Shown here: positions 1 through 8,872 of the stretch, piece after piece
Layout: the number at the start of each line of letters is the position of its first letter
Numbering within the stretch: the first letter of the stretch is position 1
From: Muribaculaceae bacterium Isolate-037 (Harlan)
GTDB lineage: Bacteria; Bacteroidota; Bacteroidia; Bacteroidales; Muribaculaceae
NCBI GenBank assembly: GCA_003762615.1
Contig: RIAZ01000011.1
Location: 1 to 64,000, forward strand
Direction: 5' to 3'
Length of the DNA: 64,000 bases
Program-made: the position numbers and the translations under genes
The notes under the pieces: generated by a model
Databases searched by the model: none
Told to the model about the DNA's origin: nothing
The model's input: only the letters and a program-made list of their open reading frames with translations

Positions 1-269
1 TCGGTATAGTCCTGACCGGAAGTATAATGCTCTCAAATTCTGCATCAAATACCAAGCGAGAATACGAACAGCGCATCGGTCAGCTCGATAAGTGGTACGA
101 AGACAACGCCGACGCCATAGCCTTCGGGCAATTCTACCGTGAGAACTACCCCAAACAATACAGCCAATGGCACACCGGCCAGTGGCAGCAGGACATCGCC
201 TACCGCGACTCCCTCCGCCGCGCCCACTCCCTCGACCGCCTCCGCCGCCTCTACCAATCCGACGACTGA
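1..269 (+). CDS. C-terminal fragment of an unidentified protein (5' end outside window)
   Basis: The reading frame is open from base 3 and ends at the TGA at 267-269, so the 5' end lies to the left of the window. An internal ATG at 27 has no visible upstream signal and is unlikely to be the real start. The visible 89 residues are hydrophilic and rich in Tyr, Trp, Gln and Arg (for example QYSQWHTGQWQQD), with charged helical character at the end. I do not recognise the family. A strong hairpin terminator follows directly, so the gene ends its transcription unit and is separate from the defence island. The third codon position is GC-rich, unlike the AT-rich genes further right. Confidence 0.5.
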   Translation, partial: GIVLTGSIMLSNSASNTKREYEQRIGQLDKWYEDNADAIAFGQFYRENYPKQYSQWHTGQWQQDIAYRDSLRRAHSLDRLRRLYQSDD

Positions 270-276
270 CACCACC

Positions 277-322
277 AAAACTCTACACCAAGCAATTAAT
301 TCGCCTGATGTAGAGTTTTTTC
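277..322 (+). terminator. Rho-independent terminator
   Basis: AAAACTCTACA at 277-287 pairs with TGTAGAGTTTTT at 309-320, with a 21-nt loop and a T tract. It follows the stop codon at 269 by a few bases. The A-rich upstream arm means it could also work on the other strand. Confidence 0.75.
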
Positions 323-559
323 CATCTGCTTTTTCTGCAAATAGTAGCTCCAGTATCAGAAAAAATAGCTAACTTTGCATTTATAGCAACGACAAACATC
401 TGAAAATGGCCGAAACAAATTAAAATATTGGCAAAACACGCCACACAACCTCAACGCGTGGCGCTTTGCTTTGCAAAGAATCGTTCTAAACTCCCACGCA
501 GTCGTTGCAGGCTCGGTCAGCCCTCAGATAACTGCCCCCGGAGTTTTTTTGTTTAACGC
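323..559 (+). promoter_or_regulatory. Leader region of the dinD-methyltransferase operon
   Basis: This 237-bp gap precedes dinD. TAACTTTG at 370-377 matches the Bacteroidetes -7 box (TAnnTTTG), but I see no convincing -33 box. An inverted repeat pairs CGCCAC (439-444) with GTGGCG (458-463). Just before the gene, AAACTCC (488-494) can pair with GGAGTTT (540-546), followed by more T residues. This resembles a terminator or attenuator 14 bases upstream of the ATG at 560, with a 45-nt loop. The promoter is fairly likely; the attenuator is speculative. Confidence 0.4.
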
Positions 560-1390
560 ATGAAAGCAATCGAAATACAGGAACTGTTCAACAGTTTTGA
601 GGCCATAGCTATCGAATATGAAGGCGTGGAGTGTTGGAGCGCCCGCGAACTCGCTCCTGTAATGGGATATGTCCAGTGGCGCAACTTTCAGTCTATCATA
701 GAAAAGGCAAAAGAATCGGCTGAAAATGCCGGAGAATTGGTCTCGGATCATTTTGCCGACGTCAGCAAAACGATAGATATGCCTAAAGGTGCTAAACGTC
801 AGATAGATGACGTAATGCTGACCCGCTATGCCTGCTACCTTGTGGCGCAAAATGGCGACCCTCGAAAGCCTGAGATTGCTTTCGCACAGAATTACTTCGC
901 AGTCCAGACACGCCGTGCAGAGCTTGTTCATCAGCGTCTTCTTGACTACGAGCGCGTACAGGCTCGTGCGAAACTCGCAGAAACAGAGCATACACTCTCC
1001 GGCGTGCTGTATGAGAGAGGCGTTGACTCCAAAGGTTTTGCCATAATCAGAGCTAAAGGCGACCGTGCATTATTCGGTCTTGATACCGCCATGATGAAAC
1101 GCCGTGTAGGTGCGCCTGAAAAACGACCACTTGCCGATTTTCTCTCTACAATCGCGATAAAGGCCAAAGACCTTGCCGCTGAAATGACCTCGGTAAATGT
1201 TCAGCAGAAAGATCTTCGCGGGCAGATAGGTATAGAACGAGAGCATATCGACAACAACAGCGCAGTCCGCAATATGCTCCTCGACCGAGGCATACGCCCC
1301 GAATCGCTCCCGGCTGGCGAAGATGTGAAAAAAGTGGAACGCCGACTAAAAGCCGACGAGAAGAAAATCCTCCCCAAAAAGAAAAAGTAA
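560..1390 (+). CDS. dinD: DinD-like DNA-damage-inducible protein
   Basis: The 276 residues match the usual length of DinD (about 275 aa). The N-terminal half carries the Bro-N-like signature of the family: an early [22 protein letters not shown] stretch, then LAPVMGY.QWRNF and a [19 protein letters not shown] block near residues 92-110. The C-terminal half is a charged helical region ending in a Lys-rich tail. E. coli DinD is LexA-regulated and has been linked to RecA inhibition; whether this copy acts that way is not visible. It ends 9 bp before the methyltransferase and is probably co-transcribed with it. DinD-like genes often sit beside restriction-modification genes, which fits an island role. 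Confidence 0.85.
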   Translation: MKAIEIQELFNSFEAIAIEYEGVECWSARELAPVMGYVQWRNFQSIIEKAKESAENAGELVSDHFADVSKTIDMPKGAKRQIDDVMLTRYACYLVAQNGDPRKPEIAFAQNYFAVQTRRAELVHQRLLDYERVQARAKLAETEHTLSGVLYERGVDSKGFAIIRAKGDRALFGLDTAMMKRRVGAPEKRPLADFLSTIAIKAKDLAAEMTSVNVQQKDLRGQIGIEREHIDNNSAVRNMLLDRGIRPESLPAGEDVKKVERRLKADEKKILPKKKK

Positions 1391-1399
1391 CAGTATTGC

Positions 1400-4156
1400 A
1401 TGGCAAAGAAAACCAAATCATATTCTCAGGTACAGGCTACCGACAAACTGGAGCAGCTTGGTCAGCGCGGCACTTCGGCGTCGGAGTTCATTTATGACCT
1501 CCTGCGCATCTTCGCCGGATATGGCGACGGACAGATACGCCGTACCAAGGACGGCCCCGGCAATCTTGCTAAAGATGGCGAGACAGTCCTTATCAAGAAT
1601 CTTGTCGCTTATCGCGAAGCCGTTGTCAATATTCTCGACGGCGATTGCTCTAAGATGTACTATGTTATCAACGCCATGCGCGATGATGCGAAGATAGCCA
1701 AGCACTCCCCACGTCTCTACATCGTGAGCAACGGCGTTTTTGTTGTGGCATACGATCCCAAAGAAAATGACTGGTACGAGAACCGCATTGACCTTCTGTG
1801 GAAAGACTTTGAATTTTTCACACCGCTTGCCGGTATTGAAAAAATTCAGTTCACAGCGGAAGCCGAGGCCGACGTTAAGTCAGCCGAGTTGATGGCGAAG
1901 CTCTTTGATGATATTCGCCGCTACAATGATATCCGCGACCCTCAGACCGTTCATGCGCTCAACGTGTTTATGTCGCGTCTGCTTTTCTGTTTCTTTGCTG
2001 AGGATACCGGCCTTTTCCCCGAAGACAATCTCTTCACCAACACGCTCCGTACTCACACCAAAGAGGACGGCTCTGACCTCGCCGAGTTTATCGACCGTGC
2101 TTTCCTTGCTATGTCGACAAACGACCCCGCAGTGCTTTCTACTTTGCCGAAGCTCTACGAAGTATTTCCATACGTCAACGGCGGCCTGTTCCGCGACCGT
2201 TATCCCATCCCCGTGCTTTCTCGCCGTGCCCGCACCCTGATTCTCAACTGCGGTGAATACAACTGGCGCGAAATTAACCCAGACATATTCGGCTCGATGA
2301 TTCAGGCGGTCGTTACCCCGGAACATCGTGCAGGCCTCGGTATGCACTATACCTCGGTGCCGAATATCGAGAAAGTGATACGCCCGCTTTTCCTCGACAC
2401 GCTCGAAGAAGAATTTGAAGCTGCTTGCGCCGAGGCCCGCGAAAAGATGGCAAAGAAAGCAAACCACGACCGCGCATCTCAGCGGTTGCGCAATCTGCTA
2501 AACCGCCTGTCAAACATCAAATTCTTTGATCCTGCCTGCGGTAGCGGCAACTTCCTTATCATCACATATAAGCGACTGCGCGAGCTTGAAATCCGCATTT
2601 GGAAAGCGATGCGCGAAATTACCGGCATGGCCTTACTACCATTTCCAAACATCACTCTTACGCAGTTCTATGGCATCGAGCTCGACGAATACGCCGCCGA
2701 GACCGCCACGCTCTCCATGTGGCTTGCAGAACATCAGATGAACGTCAAGTTTAAGGAAGAACTCTTTGTCCTTCCCGAAACCTTGCCGTTAAAGCCATCC
2801 GGCCACATCGTATGCGGCAACGCCTGTCGCCTCGACTGGAACACCGTATGCCCCCACGCTCCCGAAGATGAAGTCTACATCATGGGCAATCCACCGTATC
2901 TTGGAAGTAAACTTCAAGATGCGATACAGAAAGATGATATGAAAGTAGCTCTTTCTGATGTGAAAGATAAAAAAGGCGTAGATTATATAGCTGCTTGGTT
3001 TTGGAAGGGCGCAAAATACATTAAAGAGTCAAAAGCAAAGTATGCTTTTGTTACAACGAATTCAATCAGTCAAGGCGAGCAAGTTGCAATGCTATGGAAG
3101 CCTATCTTTGACCTTGGACTTGAAATATTCTATGCAAGAACCTCTTTTAAGTGGAGTAACAATGCTAAATACAATGCGGCAGTAACTGTTGCTATCATTG
3201 GCGTTGGAAATAAAAACAATACTCAGAAACTCTTGTTTAATGAGCAAGAGAATAAAGCATATAAAGTTAAAAACATCAACCCTTATTTGTCTGCCTCTGA
3301 CAATGTAATTGTCGCTAAAACATATAATATACCCCAAGGGCTACCTAAAGCTGAATTTGGTTGCATGCCTTATGATAATGGACATTTGTTGTTGAGTGAA
3401 CCCGAAAAAGATTCTATGCTTGAAAATTATCCCGAAGTGAATATTTTTATCAAGCAAATTATAGGTTCACAGGAATTTCTGAACGACATTCATAGATATT
3501 GCCTTTGGATTGACGATGATAAACGAGATGAAGCAGAATCCATTCAACCCATCAAAGAGAGAATTGAAGCGACTGAATACTTTCGACTCAACGAAAGTAA
3601 AGATGGTGCGTCATTAGCCGAACGTCCTCATCAGTTTCGTGAACACTATGTTATAACAGATAACAGTAAGGATAAAGTTATTATTCCACGTGTTTCTTCT
3701 GAACGCAGACTATACATCCCTATTGGCTATCTTGACAAAAATGTGGTTATATCAGACTCTGCCTTCGCTATCTACGATGCCGAGAAGTGGCTGTTTGCAT
3801 TGTTGACTTCAAGGATGCACAATCTTTGGGTTCGTACAGTTGGTGGTAGACTAAAAACCGATTATAGATATTCAGCAACCCTCTGTTATAATACATTCCC
3901 ATTTCCAAAACTGACAACAGCTGAAAAAGAGGTACTGGAGCATCTTGCGCAGAACATCCTCAATATCCGCGACGAGAACTTCGACATGACACTTGGAGAA
4001 ATGTATAACCCGGAATCAATGCCTGAGGAACTGCGCGATGCTCACCATCAGCTCGACCTTGCCGTGGAGCGCATATACCGCCCCGAGCCGTTCACTTCTG
4101 ACGAAGAACGCCTCGAACATCTTTTCAAACTCTACGCCAAAATGACAAAGAAATGA
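1400..4156 (+). CDS. MmeI-like class I SAM-dependent N6-adenine DNA methyltransferase without a nuclease motif
   Basis: This 918-aa protein has the MmeI/type IIG-like layout: an N-terminal domain (about 1-160), a helical spacer (about 170-330), a methyltransferase core, a target-recognition domain (about 600-840) and a C-terminal helical domain. SAM-binding motif I FDPACGSGNF is at residues 376-385 and catalytic motif IV NPPY at 497-500, as expected for N6-adenine methylation. The N-terminus lacks the D...ExK nuclease signature of true MmeI enzymes, so cutting is presumably supplied by the GIY-YIG protein downstream. Bases 2890-3920, covering motif IV onward and the recognition domain, are clearly AT-richer than the flanks, as if exchanged. 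The last 4 bp (ATGA) overlap the next start, indicating translational coupling. It could also be called a generic Eco57I-type methylase. Confidence 0.85.
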   Translation: MAKKTKSYSQVQATDKLEQLGQRGTSASEFIYDLLRIFAGYGDGQIRRTKDGPGNLAKDGETVLIKNLVAYREAVVNILDGDCSKMYYVINAMRDDAKIAKHSPRLYIVSNGVFVVAYDPKENDWYENRIDLLWKDFEFFTPLAGIEKIQFTAEAEADVKSAELMAKLFDDIRRYNDIRDPQTVHALNVFMSRLLFCFFAEDTGLFPEDNLFTNTLRTHTKEDGSDLAEFIDRAFLAMSTNDPAVLSTLPKLYEVFPYVNGGLFRDRYPIPVLSRRARTLILNCGEYNWREINPDIFGSMIQAVVTPEHRAGLGMHYTSVPNIEKVIRPLFLDTLEEEFEAACAEAREKMAKKANHDRASQRLRNLLNRLSNIKFFDPACGSGNFLIITYKRLRELEIRIWKAMREITGMALLPFPNITLTQFYGIELDEYAAETATLSMWLAEHQMNVKFKEELFVLPETLPLKPSGHIVCGNACRLDWNTVCPHAPEDEVYIMGNPPYLGSKLQDAIQKDDMKVALSDVKDKKGVDYIAAWFWKGAKYIKESKAKYAFVTTNSISQGEQVAMLWKPIFDLGLEIFYARTSFKWSNNAKYNAAVTVAIIGVGNKNNTQKLLFNEQENKAYKVKNINPYLSASDNVIVAKTYNIPQGLPKAEFGCMPYDNGHLLLSEPEKDSMLENYPEVNIFIKQIIGSQEFLNDIHRYCLWIDDDKRDEAESIQPIKERIEATEYFRLNESKDGASLAERPHQFREHYVITDNSKDKVIIPRVSSERRLYIPIGYLDKNVVISDSAFAIYDAEKWLFALLTSRMHNLWVRTVGGRLKTDYRYSATLCYNTFPFPKLTTAEKEVLEHLAQNILNIRDENFDMTLGEMYNPESMPEELRDAHHQLDLAVERIYRPEPFTSDEERLEHLFKLYAKMTKK

Positions 4157-4893
4157 ATGAACTGGTAAAAAGCACATTATCCGGAGGAATTACTGCTGCC
4201 GCAAGTATTACTGGAGACCCAATCCTAACGGTAGCAGCATCTATTGCAGCTCCTGCAGCTTCATCTGTGGCTGTCGATTTTGCATCAAGAACGCTTAGTA
4301 AATGGCAATCTAATCGATTTATGAATGGATGCCGACTTATCGCTCAAAAAATAGGTGTGAATATCCACTGTGGCAAATCGTTAAGAGAGGATGGGGCTAT
4401 GTCTGCTATTGATGGAGAACAAGCTCAACAAGTTTTAGAGGGCATATTACAAAATATCGCCGACGAGTACGAAAAAAAGAAAATCGAGGCACATGCAAGT
4501 TTCTTTACAAATCTATGCTTTGATGAGCGTATTGTTTTTGAACAAGCGCTTTATCTGACACGAGTATTGAAGCAATTAAGTTATCGTCAACTTGTTCTTA
4601 TAGCCATTAGTCATGACGCTCCATTGCAAGCAGGAGGGTGGCTGTTCAAATTTAAAGATTCAGGAAATCCAATATTGAAAAACTATGCGGATTTATACAG
4701 CGAAATTCAACATTTAGAGCAAATGAGAATATTGGAAGACTCAAATAGAGGGGTTACTCTTGGAGGATCATCTGCACCTTTACGATTAAGTTTATTCGGG
4801 CAAACTATATATGATGAGATAGATCTTGAGTCTATTCCTGAAGCAGACAAACGTTTGGTATCTCAAATGATTTCAACTATCAACAATGCATAA
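4153..4893 (+). CDS. Unknown 246-aa protein embedded in the methylase-helicase operon
   Basis: I do not recognise a family. The first ~45 residues are Ala/Ser-rich and apolar (TAAASITGDPILTVAASIAAPAASS), giving one possible membrane-associating helix. The rest is helical and charged, with a DEYEKKKIEAHASFFTNLCFDERIVF region near residues 108-135. The gene starts inside the methyltransferase stop codon (ATGA) and its last 8 bp overlap the helicase start, so all three are likely translated together. It is much AT-richer than both neighbours, suggesting later insertion into an existing operon. A role as a sensor, toxin or regulator of the system is only inference. Confidence 0.7.
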   Translation: MNELVKSTLSGGITAAASITGDPILTVAASIAAPAASSVAVDFASRTLSKWQSNRFMNGCRLIAQKIGVNIHCGKSLREDGAMSAIDGEQAQQVLEGILQNIADEYEKKKIEAHASFFTNLCFDERIVFEQALYLTRVLKQLSYRQLVLIAISHDAPLQAGGWLFKFKDSGNPILKNYADLYSEIQHLEQMRILEDSNRGVTLGGSSAPLRLSLFGQTIYDEIDLESIPEADKRLVSQMISTINNA

Positions 4894-6862
4894 TCTCGTC
4901 GAAGTAGAATATGCCCGGACGGGCAAATCAAGCAATACCGATGCGCTCGGTATGCGTGAAATGCAAGCTATGGTTTACGCCCAGCGCCATCGTCAGCACT
5001 TGCTCGTCAAGGCGCCACCGGCATCGGGAAAAAGCCGTGCCATGATGTTTGTGGCTCTTGATAAACTCGCCAATCAGGGCGTGAAGAAAGTAATCGTGGC
5101 CGTTCCTCAGCAAAATATCGGTCGAAGTTTCAAGGACACCCCCTTGAAGAAGTTCGGATTTTTTGCAGACTGGAACGTTGCCCCTTATTGGAATCTTTGC
5201 CTTAATGCCGGAAGCGAGAACTCCAAGAAGTCGATTGTCCAAGAGTTTCTTGACCATCCCACTGCTACAAAACTCGTCTGCACCCATGCCACGCTCCTTA
5301 ACTCGCTCAACGGCATTGATGCGCGAAAACTCGACAATGTTTTCTTCGGCATCGACGAATTTCACCACGGCTCGGCTGACGAGGACAACCGTCTCGGCAC
5401 TCTCATTCGCCGACTTCTCAACGAAACATCGGCTCACATACTCGCCATGACCGGCTCATACTTCCGTGGCGACGCCGTTCCGGTTATGCGCCCTGAGGAT
5501 GAGGCAATGTTTCAGCCGACAATCAACTACAACTACTATCAGCAGCTGAACGGCTATAAATGGCTCAAAAGCCTTGGCATCGGCTACAGCTTCTTCCAAG
5601 GCAACTACCTTACAGCCATTCCCGATGTACTCGACACCCACAAGAAAACGCTTATCCATATTCCGCACCCCAACAGCAAGACAGGGGCGTTCATGAACAA
5701 GCACGACCAGGTGGCAGAGATTATCAAATATATCGGAGAGATTGTCGACCGGGATTATAACAATTATCTCTACAAAGTCAAGACTGCCGATGGTCGTATT
5801 CTTACCGTCGGCGACCTCGTCGAGGATAGCAAAGAGCAGCGCGATGCGTTACAGTCATATCTACAACGCATGAACAGCCGTGACTCGCTCGACATCCTCA
5901 TAGCCCTCGGCACAGCCAAGGAGGGCTTTGACTGGGAGTGGTGTGAACACTGTGTCACCATCGGCATACGCGCTTCGCTGACCGAAGTCGTTCAGATCAT
6001 CGGCCGATGCACGCGTGACTGCGAGGGTAAGACCCATGCGCAGTTTACAAACCTTATTCCATGCCCTGATGCAGCGCAAGACGATATTTCTATGGCGGTC
6101 AACGACTTCCTGAAAGCCATATCCGCTTCATTGCTTATGGAGCAGGTTATGGCCCCCAAATGGAACTTCAAGACCAAGGTCGATGATGAAGACAATCCCG
6201 AAAAGCCGAAAAAGCCGGGCGAAGATGACCATGTTATCGAGGTCAAAGACCTGCCGAAGCTCAACGAGAAAACCAAAGCCATCGTCGAAAACGATCTTGA
6301 CACTCTCGTTGCAACTACGCTCTCTGATAAAAATATCCGAGAGGCTATCATCGGCGAGGGTATGGCCGAAATGATTACCGAGGTTTACATTCCCAAGATT
6401 ATCCGCGACACATATCCCGACCTTAACGAGGAAGAAGTCGATGCGGTTGCAAAGCACACAATCCTGACCATCGCCACACAGGGCGAACAGGTTGTAGTCC
6501 CCGATGATTCCGGCAATAGGTTCATCAGGATTGCCAATAAGTTTGTCAACCTGAACGACCTTGATATCAACCTTATTGCCGAAATAAATCCTTTTCAGCG
6601 CGCATACGAGGTTGTCAGCAAATCGCTCACCCCGGAAGTGCTACGCACCATTCAATATGTTATCGAAGATAAGCGTTCGGAGAAGCTGAGTGATGAAGAG
6701 GCAATTTTGCTTTTCACAAAATATCTCCCCAAGTGGCGCGAGGAAAATCCGGGCAAAACAAAGCCGGAGATTACCGACGGCGACCCGCTGGCGCGCCGTA
6801 TAGCTATGGCTATCGAACATCTTCGTAAACTCAAACGCAATAAACTCGCACAGCAGCAATGA
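4886..6862 (+). CDS. SF2 DEAD/DEAH-type helicase of a restriction-like system
   Basis: The 658 residues carry the SF2 motifs in order: Walker A APPASGKS at 43-50, Walker B DEFH at 157-160, motif III-like AMTGS at 187-191, and motif VI QIIGRCTRD near 370-378. The C-terminal ~270 residues are acidic and helical and show no recognised nuclease. The enzyme is expected to translocate on DNA with ATP, as restriction or DNA-remodelling subunits do. It overlaps its upstream neighbour by 8 bp and its downstream GIY-YIG neighbour by 4 bp (ATGA). It lacks the PD-(D/E)xK domain of HsdR proteins, so it is more like a separate motor than a type I R subunit. Confidence 0.85.
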   Translation: MHNLVEVEYARTGKSSNTDALGMREMQAMVYAQRHRQHLLVKAPPASGKSRAMMFVALDKLANQGVKKVIVAVPQQNIGRSFKDTPLKKFGFFADWNVAPYWNLCLNAGSENSKKSIVQEFLDHPTATKLVCTHATLLNSLNGIDARKLDNVFFGIDEFHHGSADEDNRLGTLIRRLLNETSAHILAMTGSYFRGDAVPVMRPEDEAMFQPTINYNYYQQLNGYKWLKSLGIGYSFFQGNYLTAIPDVLDTHKKTLIHIPHPNSKTGAFMNKHDQVAEIIKYIGEIVDRDYNNYLYKVKTADGRILTVGDLVEDSKEQRDALQSYLQRMNSRDSLDILIALGTAKEGFDWEWCEHCVTIGIRASLTEVVQIIGRCTRDCEGKTHAQFTNLIPCPDAAQDDISMAVNDFLKAISASLLMEQVMAPKWNFKTKVDDEDNPEKPKKPGEDDHVIEVKDLPKLNEKTKAIVENDLDTLVATTLSDKNIREAIIGEGMAEMITEVYIPKIIRDTYPDLNEEEVDAVAKHTILTIATQGEQVVVPDDSGNRFIRIANKFVNLNDLDINLIAEINPFQRAYEVVSKSLTPEVLRTIQYVIEDKRSEKLSDEEAILLFTKYLPKWREENPGKTKPEITDGDPLARRIAMAIEHLRKLKRNKLAQQQ

Positions 6863-8058
6863 TCAACTGGGAAAAGGAACTCGAAGCGATATTTAACGAC
6901 CCTCTCTTGGCCGATGTTACCGCTCCACGAAAGCGGGCTACATCGAGCGACCGCCTGATTGCCGGATTCCAAGAGATACTTGCCTTCCACGAAGCCAATG
7001 GTCGACTTCCCGAAGATACGCCCGAAGAAGCCTCGCTATTCCATAAATGGACCGGGCTACTGAAAAGCGAGAAAAAGATTGAGCGTTGTCGCCCCTTTGA
7101 TGACCTCGGTATTCTTCCACAGTCGGTTCAGACTGTGGAAGAACCGCAAGCCGAATATCACCGCGAGCAGACTGAGGAAGAACAGCTTGAAGCTATCCTT
7201 AATGACCCATTGCTCGCTGATATTGAGGATGGTGCTGACCTCGGTTTGTTTGACGTGCCGGAATACATGCGCCAACGCCTTGAAGCGCGGAAAGAAGCCG
7301 AGTATATTGGCAAACGTCGCCCTTGCGAAGACTTCGACAAGTACACTGATGGCTTCAAGGAGATTCAGCAAGGGCTGAAATCCGGCAAATATAAGCTCGT
7401 GAAGTTTAGCGAGCCGAATCTGAAAGTCGGTCGCTACTTCGTCGAACAGGGTATCATTGGCTATCTTGCCGCTTTCGAGCAAGAGGCGAAGAATAATCTC
7501 AATCGAGTTGATGGCCGTACTCGCGTCATCTATGAAAACGGCTCTGAGGCCGACATCAAATTCCGTACAATCACTAAAAACCTTTCTGTCGACGGTTATA
7601 GCATTATGGATTGTTCGGAAATGTCGCCCGAAGATTTTGAGGAATGCTTCACACTCACCGATAAAGACGTTGAGAGTGGAACAATCTATGTACTTCGCTC
7701 TAAATCTTCTCGCCCCGAAATTGCAGCAATCAAAGACCTCTATAAAATCGGTTTTACCGTTACCTCTGTTGAGAGTCGTATTGCCAACGCCAAGAACGAG
7801 CCGACATATCTTTGTGCTGATGTCGAGGTTGTGGCTACATGGAAAGTCTACAATGTAAAATCTTCGACGTTCGAGGCTCTCATCCACAAACTCTTTGCGC
7901 TCGTCCAATTACAGGTAACTGTCGACGGCCACCGACCCAAAGAATGGTTTATCGTGCCGTTCAAAGTGATAGAGGAAGCTGTAACCGCAATCATATCTGG
8001 CAAGCCGATAGAATATAACCCGCAACTTCAACAAATAATATATCTATCTTGCACATGA
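6859..8058 (+). CDS. GIY-YIG nuclease (T5orf172/MUG113 type)
   Basis: The C-terminal ~110 of 399 residues form a GIY-YIG domain of the T5orf172 kind: GTIYVL at 274-279, YKIGFT at 295-300, Arg307, and a FEALIHKLF helix with candidate catalytic Glu339, ending in an EWF strand at 362-364. The N-terminal part has two copies of the motif LEAIxNDPLLAD, at residues 8-19 and 110-121, separated by charged linkers; these may be docking repeats. The likely job is DNA cleavage guided by the methyltransferase and driven by the helicase. The gene overlaps both neighbours by 4 bp. Nuclease activity is inferred from motifs only. Confidence 0.8.
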   Translation: MINWEKELEAIFNDPLLADVTAPRKRATSSDRLIAGFQEILAFHEANGRLPEDTPEEASLFHKWTGLLKSEKKIERCRPFDDLGILPQSVQTVEEPQAEYHREQTEEEQLEAILNDPLLADIEDGADLGLFDVPEYMRQRLEARKEAEYIGKRRPCEDFDKYTDGFKEIQQGLKSGKYKLVKFSEPNLKVGRYFVEQGIIGYLAAFEQEAKNNLNRVDGRTRVIYENGSEADIKFRTITKNLSVDGYSIMDCSEMSPEDFEECFTLTDKDVESGTIYVLRSKSSRPEIAAIKDLYKIGFTVTSVESRIANAKNEPTYLCADVEVVATWKVYNVKSSTFEALIHKLFALVQLQVTVDGHRPKEWFIVPFKVIEEAVTAIISGKPIEYNPQLQQIIYLSCT

Positions 8059-8864
8059 GAATATATCATTATACAAATATAGAAACATTGGCTCTTATTT
8101 TAAAGAATAGAACCATTAGATTCAATCGATTAGACCATGTTGATGACTTAGAAGAAGGTCGAGTTGAATGTTCAGGGATCAAACTTGGTCAGTATATTTT
8201 TGTTTCATGTTGGACCGAGGATTGGGAAGAAAGTATACCATTATGGCGTATGTATACAGAAAAAGGAACTGGTGTGAGAATTAGTTTGCCTAAGGAAATG
8301 TTTAAGACATATGCTTATAATGATGGCGATATTATCAGTGGGGTTACAATGGAAGGAAATGTACGTACTCTAATGTCACCAAAGATGTTTGGAATGAAAA
8401 ATATATTCATCTTACCATGTTTTAATGAGGGCGTATTCTACCGAAAGGTGCAGTATGTTCAAAATGTTAAAGAAGCTATGAAAGATGCTGTAAAAATCAA
8501 TACTGATGGTTCCATAAATTTCCAGTTGTCTAAGTGGGGGGCATTTAAAAATTCAAGATGGAAGTTTCAAAATGAAAGTAGATTTGTCCTAACTATCTAT
8601 CCAAAACCTGCTGAGATTTCTACTGGAGACGAATTATTCGCATTATGGCTTCGTTCGGCAATACAAAATGGAGTACCCAATACTATAGAATATTATGATC
8701 TAGAACTAGATGCAAATGCCATAAATTCTATGGAAATCACCCTTTGCCCAAATATGTCTGATGGCAATAAAATTTTAGTAGAAAGTTTGTGCTCGAGGTA
8801 TATTGATAACAAGAATATGATTCCAAAAGAGAGTGCCCTAAATAATTTTGTCAAATTAAAATAG
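8055..8864 (+). CDS. DUF2971 family protein
   Basis: The N-terminus (RIYHYTNIETLALILKNRTIRF, then FVSCWTEDWEESIPLWRMYTEKGTGVRI) is the typical start of DUF2971 proteins, whose members occur in defence and toxin contexts and have no settled biochemical role. ATG at 8055 is chosen because it overlaps the GIY-YIG stop as ATGA; a TTG two codons earlier is possible but less likely. The coding sequence is strikingly AT-rich compared with the upstream nuclease, which suggests separate acquisition, yet the tight overlap ties its translation to the operon. An effector or abortive-infection role is inference. Confidence 0.75.
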   Translation: MRIYHYTNIETLALILKNRTIRFNRLDHVDDLEEGRVECSGIKLGQYIFVSCWTEDWEESIPLWRMYTEKGTGVRISLPKEMFKTYAYNDGDIISGVTMEGNVRTLMSPKMFGMKNIFILPCFNEGVFYRKVQYVQNVKEAMKDAVKINTDGSINFQLSKWGAFKNSRWKFQNESRFVLTIYPKPAEISTGDELFALWLRSAIQNGVPNTIEYYDLELDANAINSMEITLCPNMSDGNKILVESLCSRYIDNKNMIPKESALNNFVKLK

Positions 8865-8872
8865 TGACAGTT

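Noticed and set aside
7057-7908. 283-residue leftward frame inside the GIY-YIG gene
   Set aside because: The sense strand carries the GIY-YIG motifs and operon overlaps; the antisense frame has no recognisable motif.
1400-8864. BREX or DISARM as the identity of the defence operon
   Set aside because: No PglZ, BrxC, DrmA/DrmB or PLD gene is present, and the methylase layout is MmeI-like.
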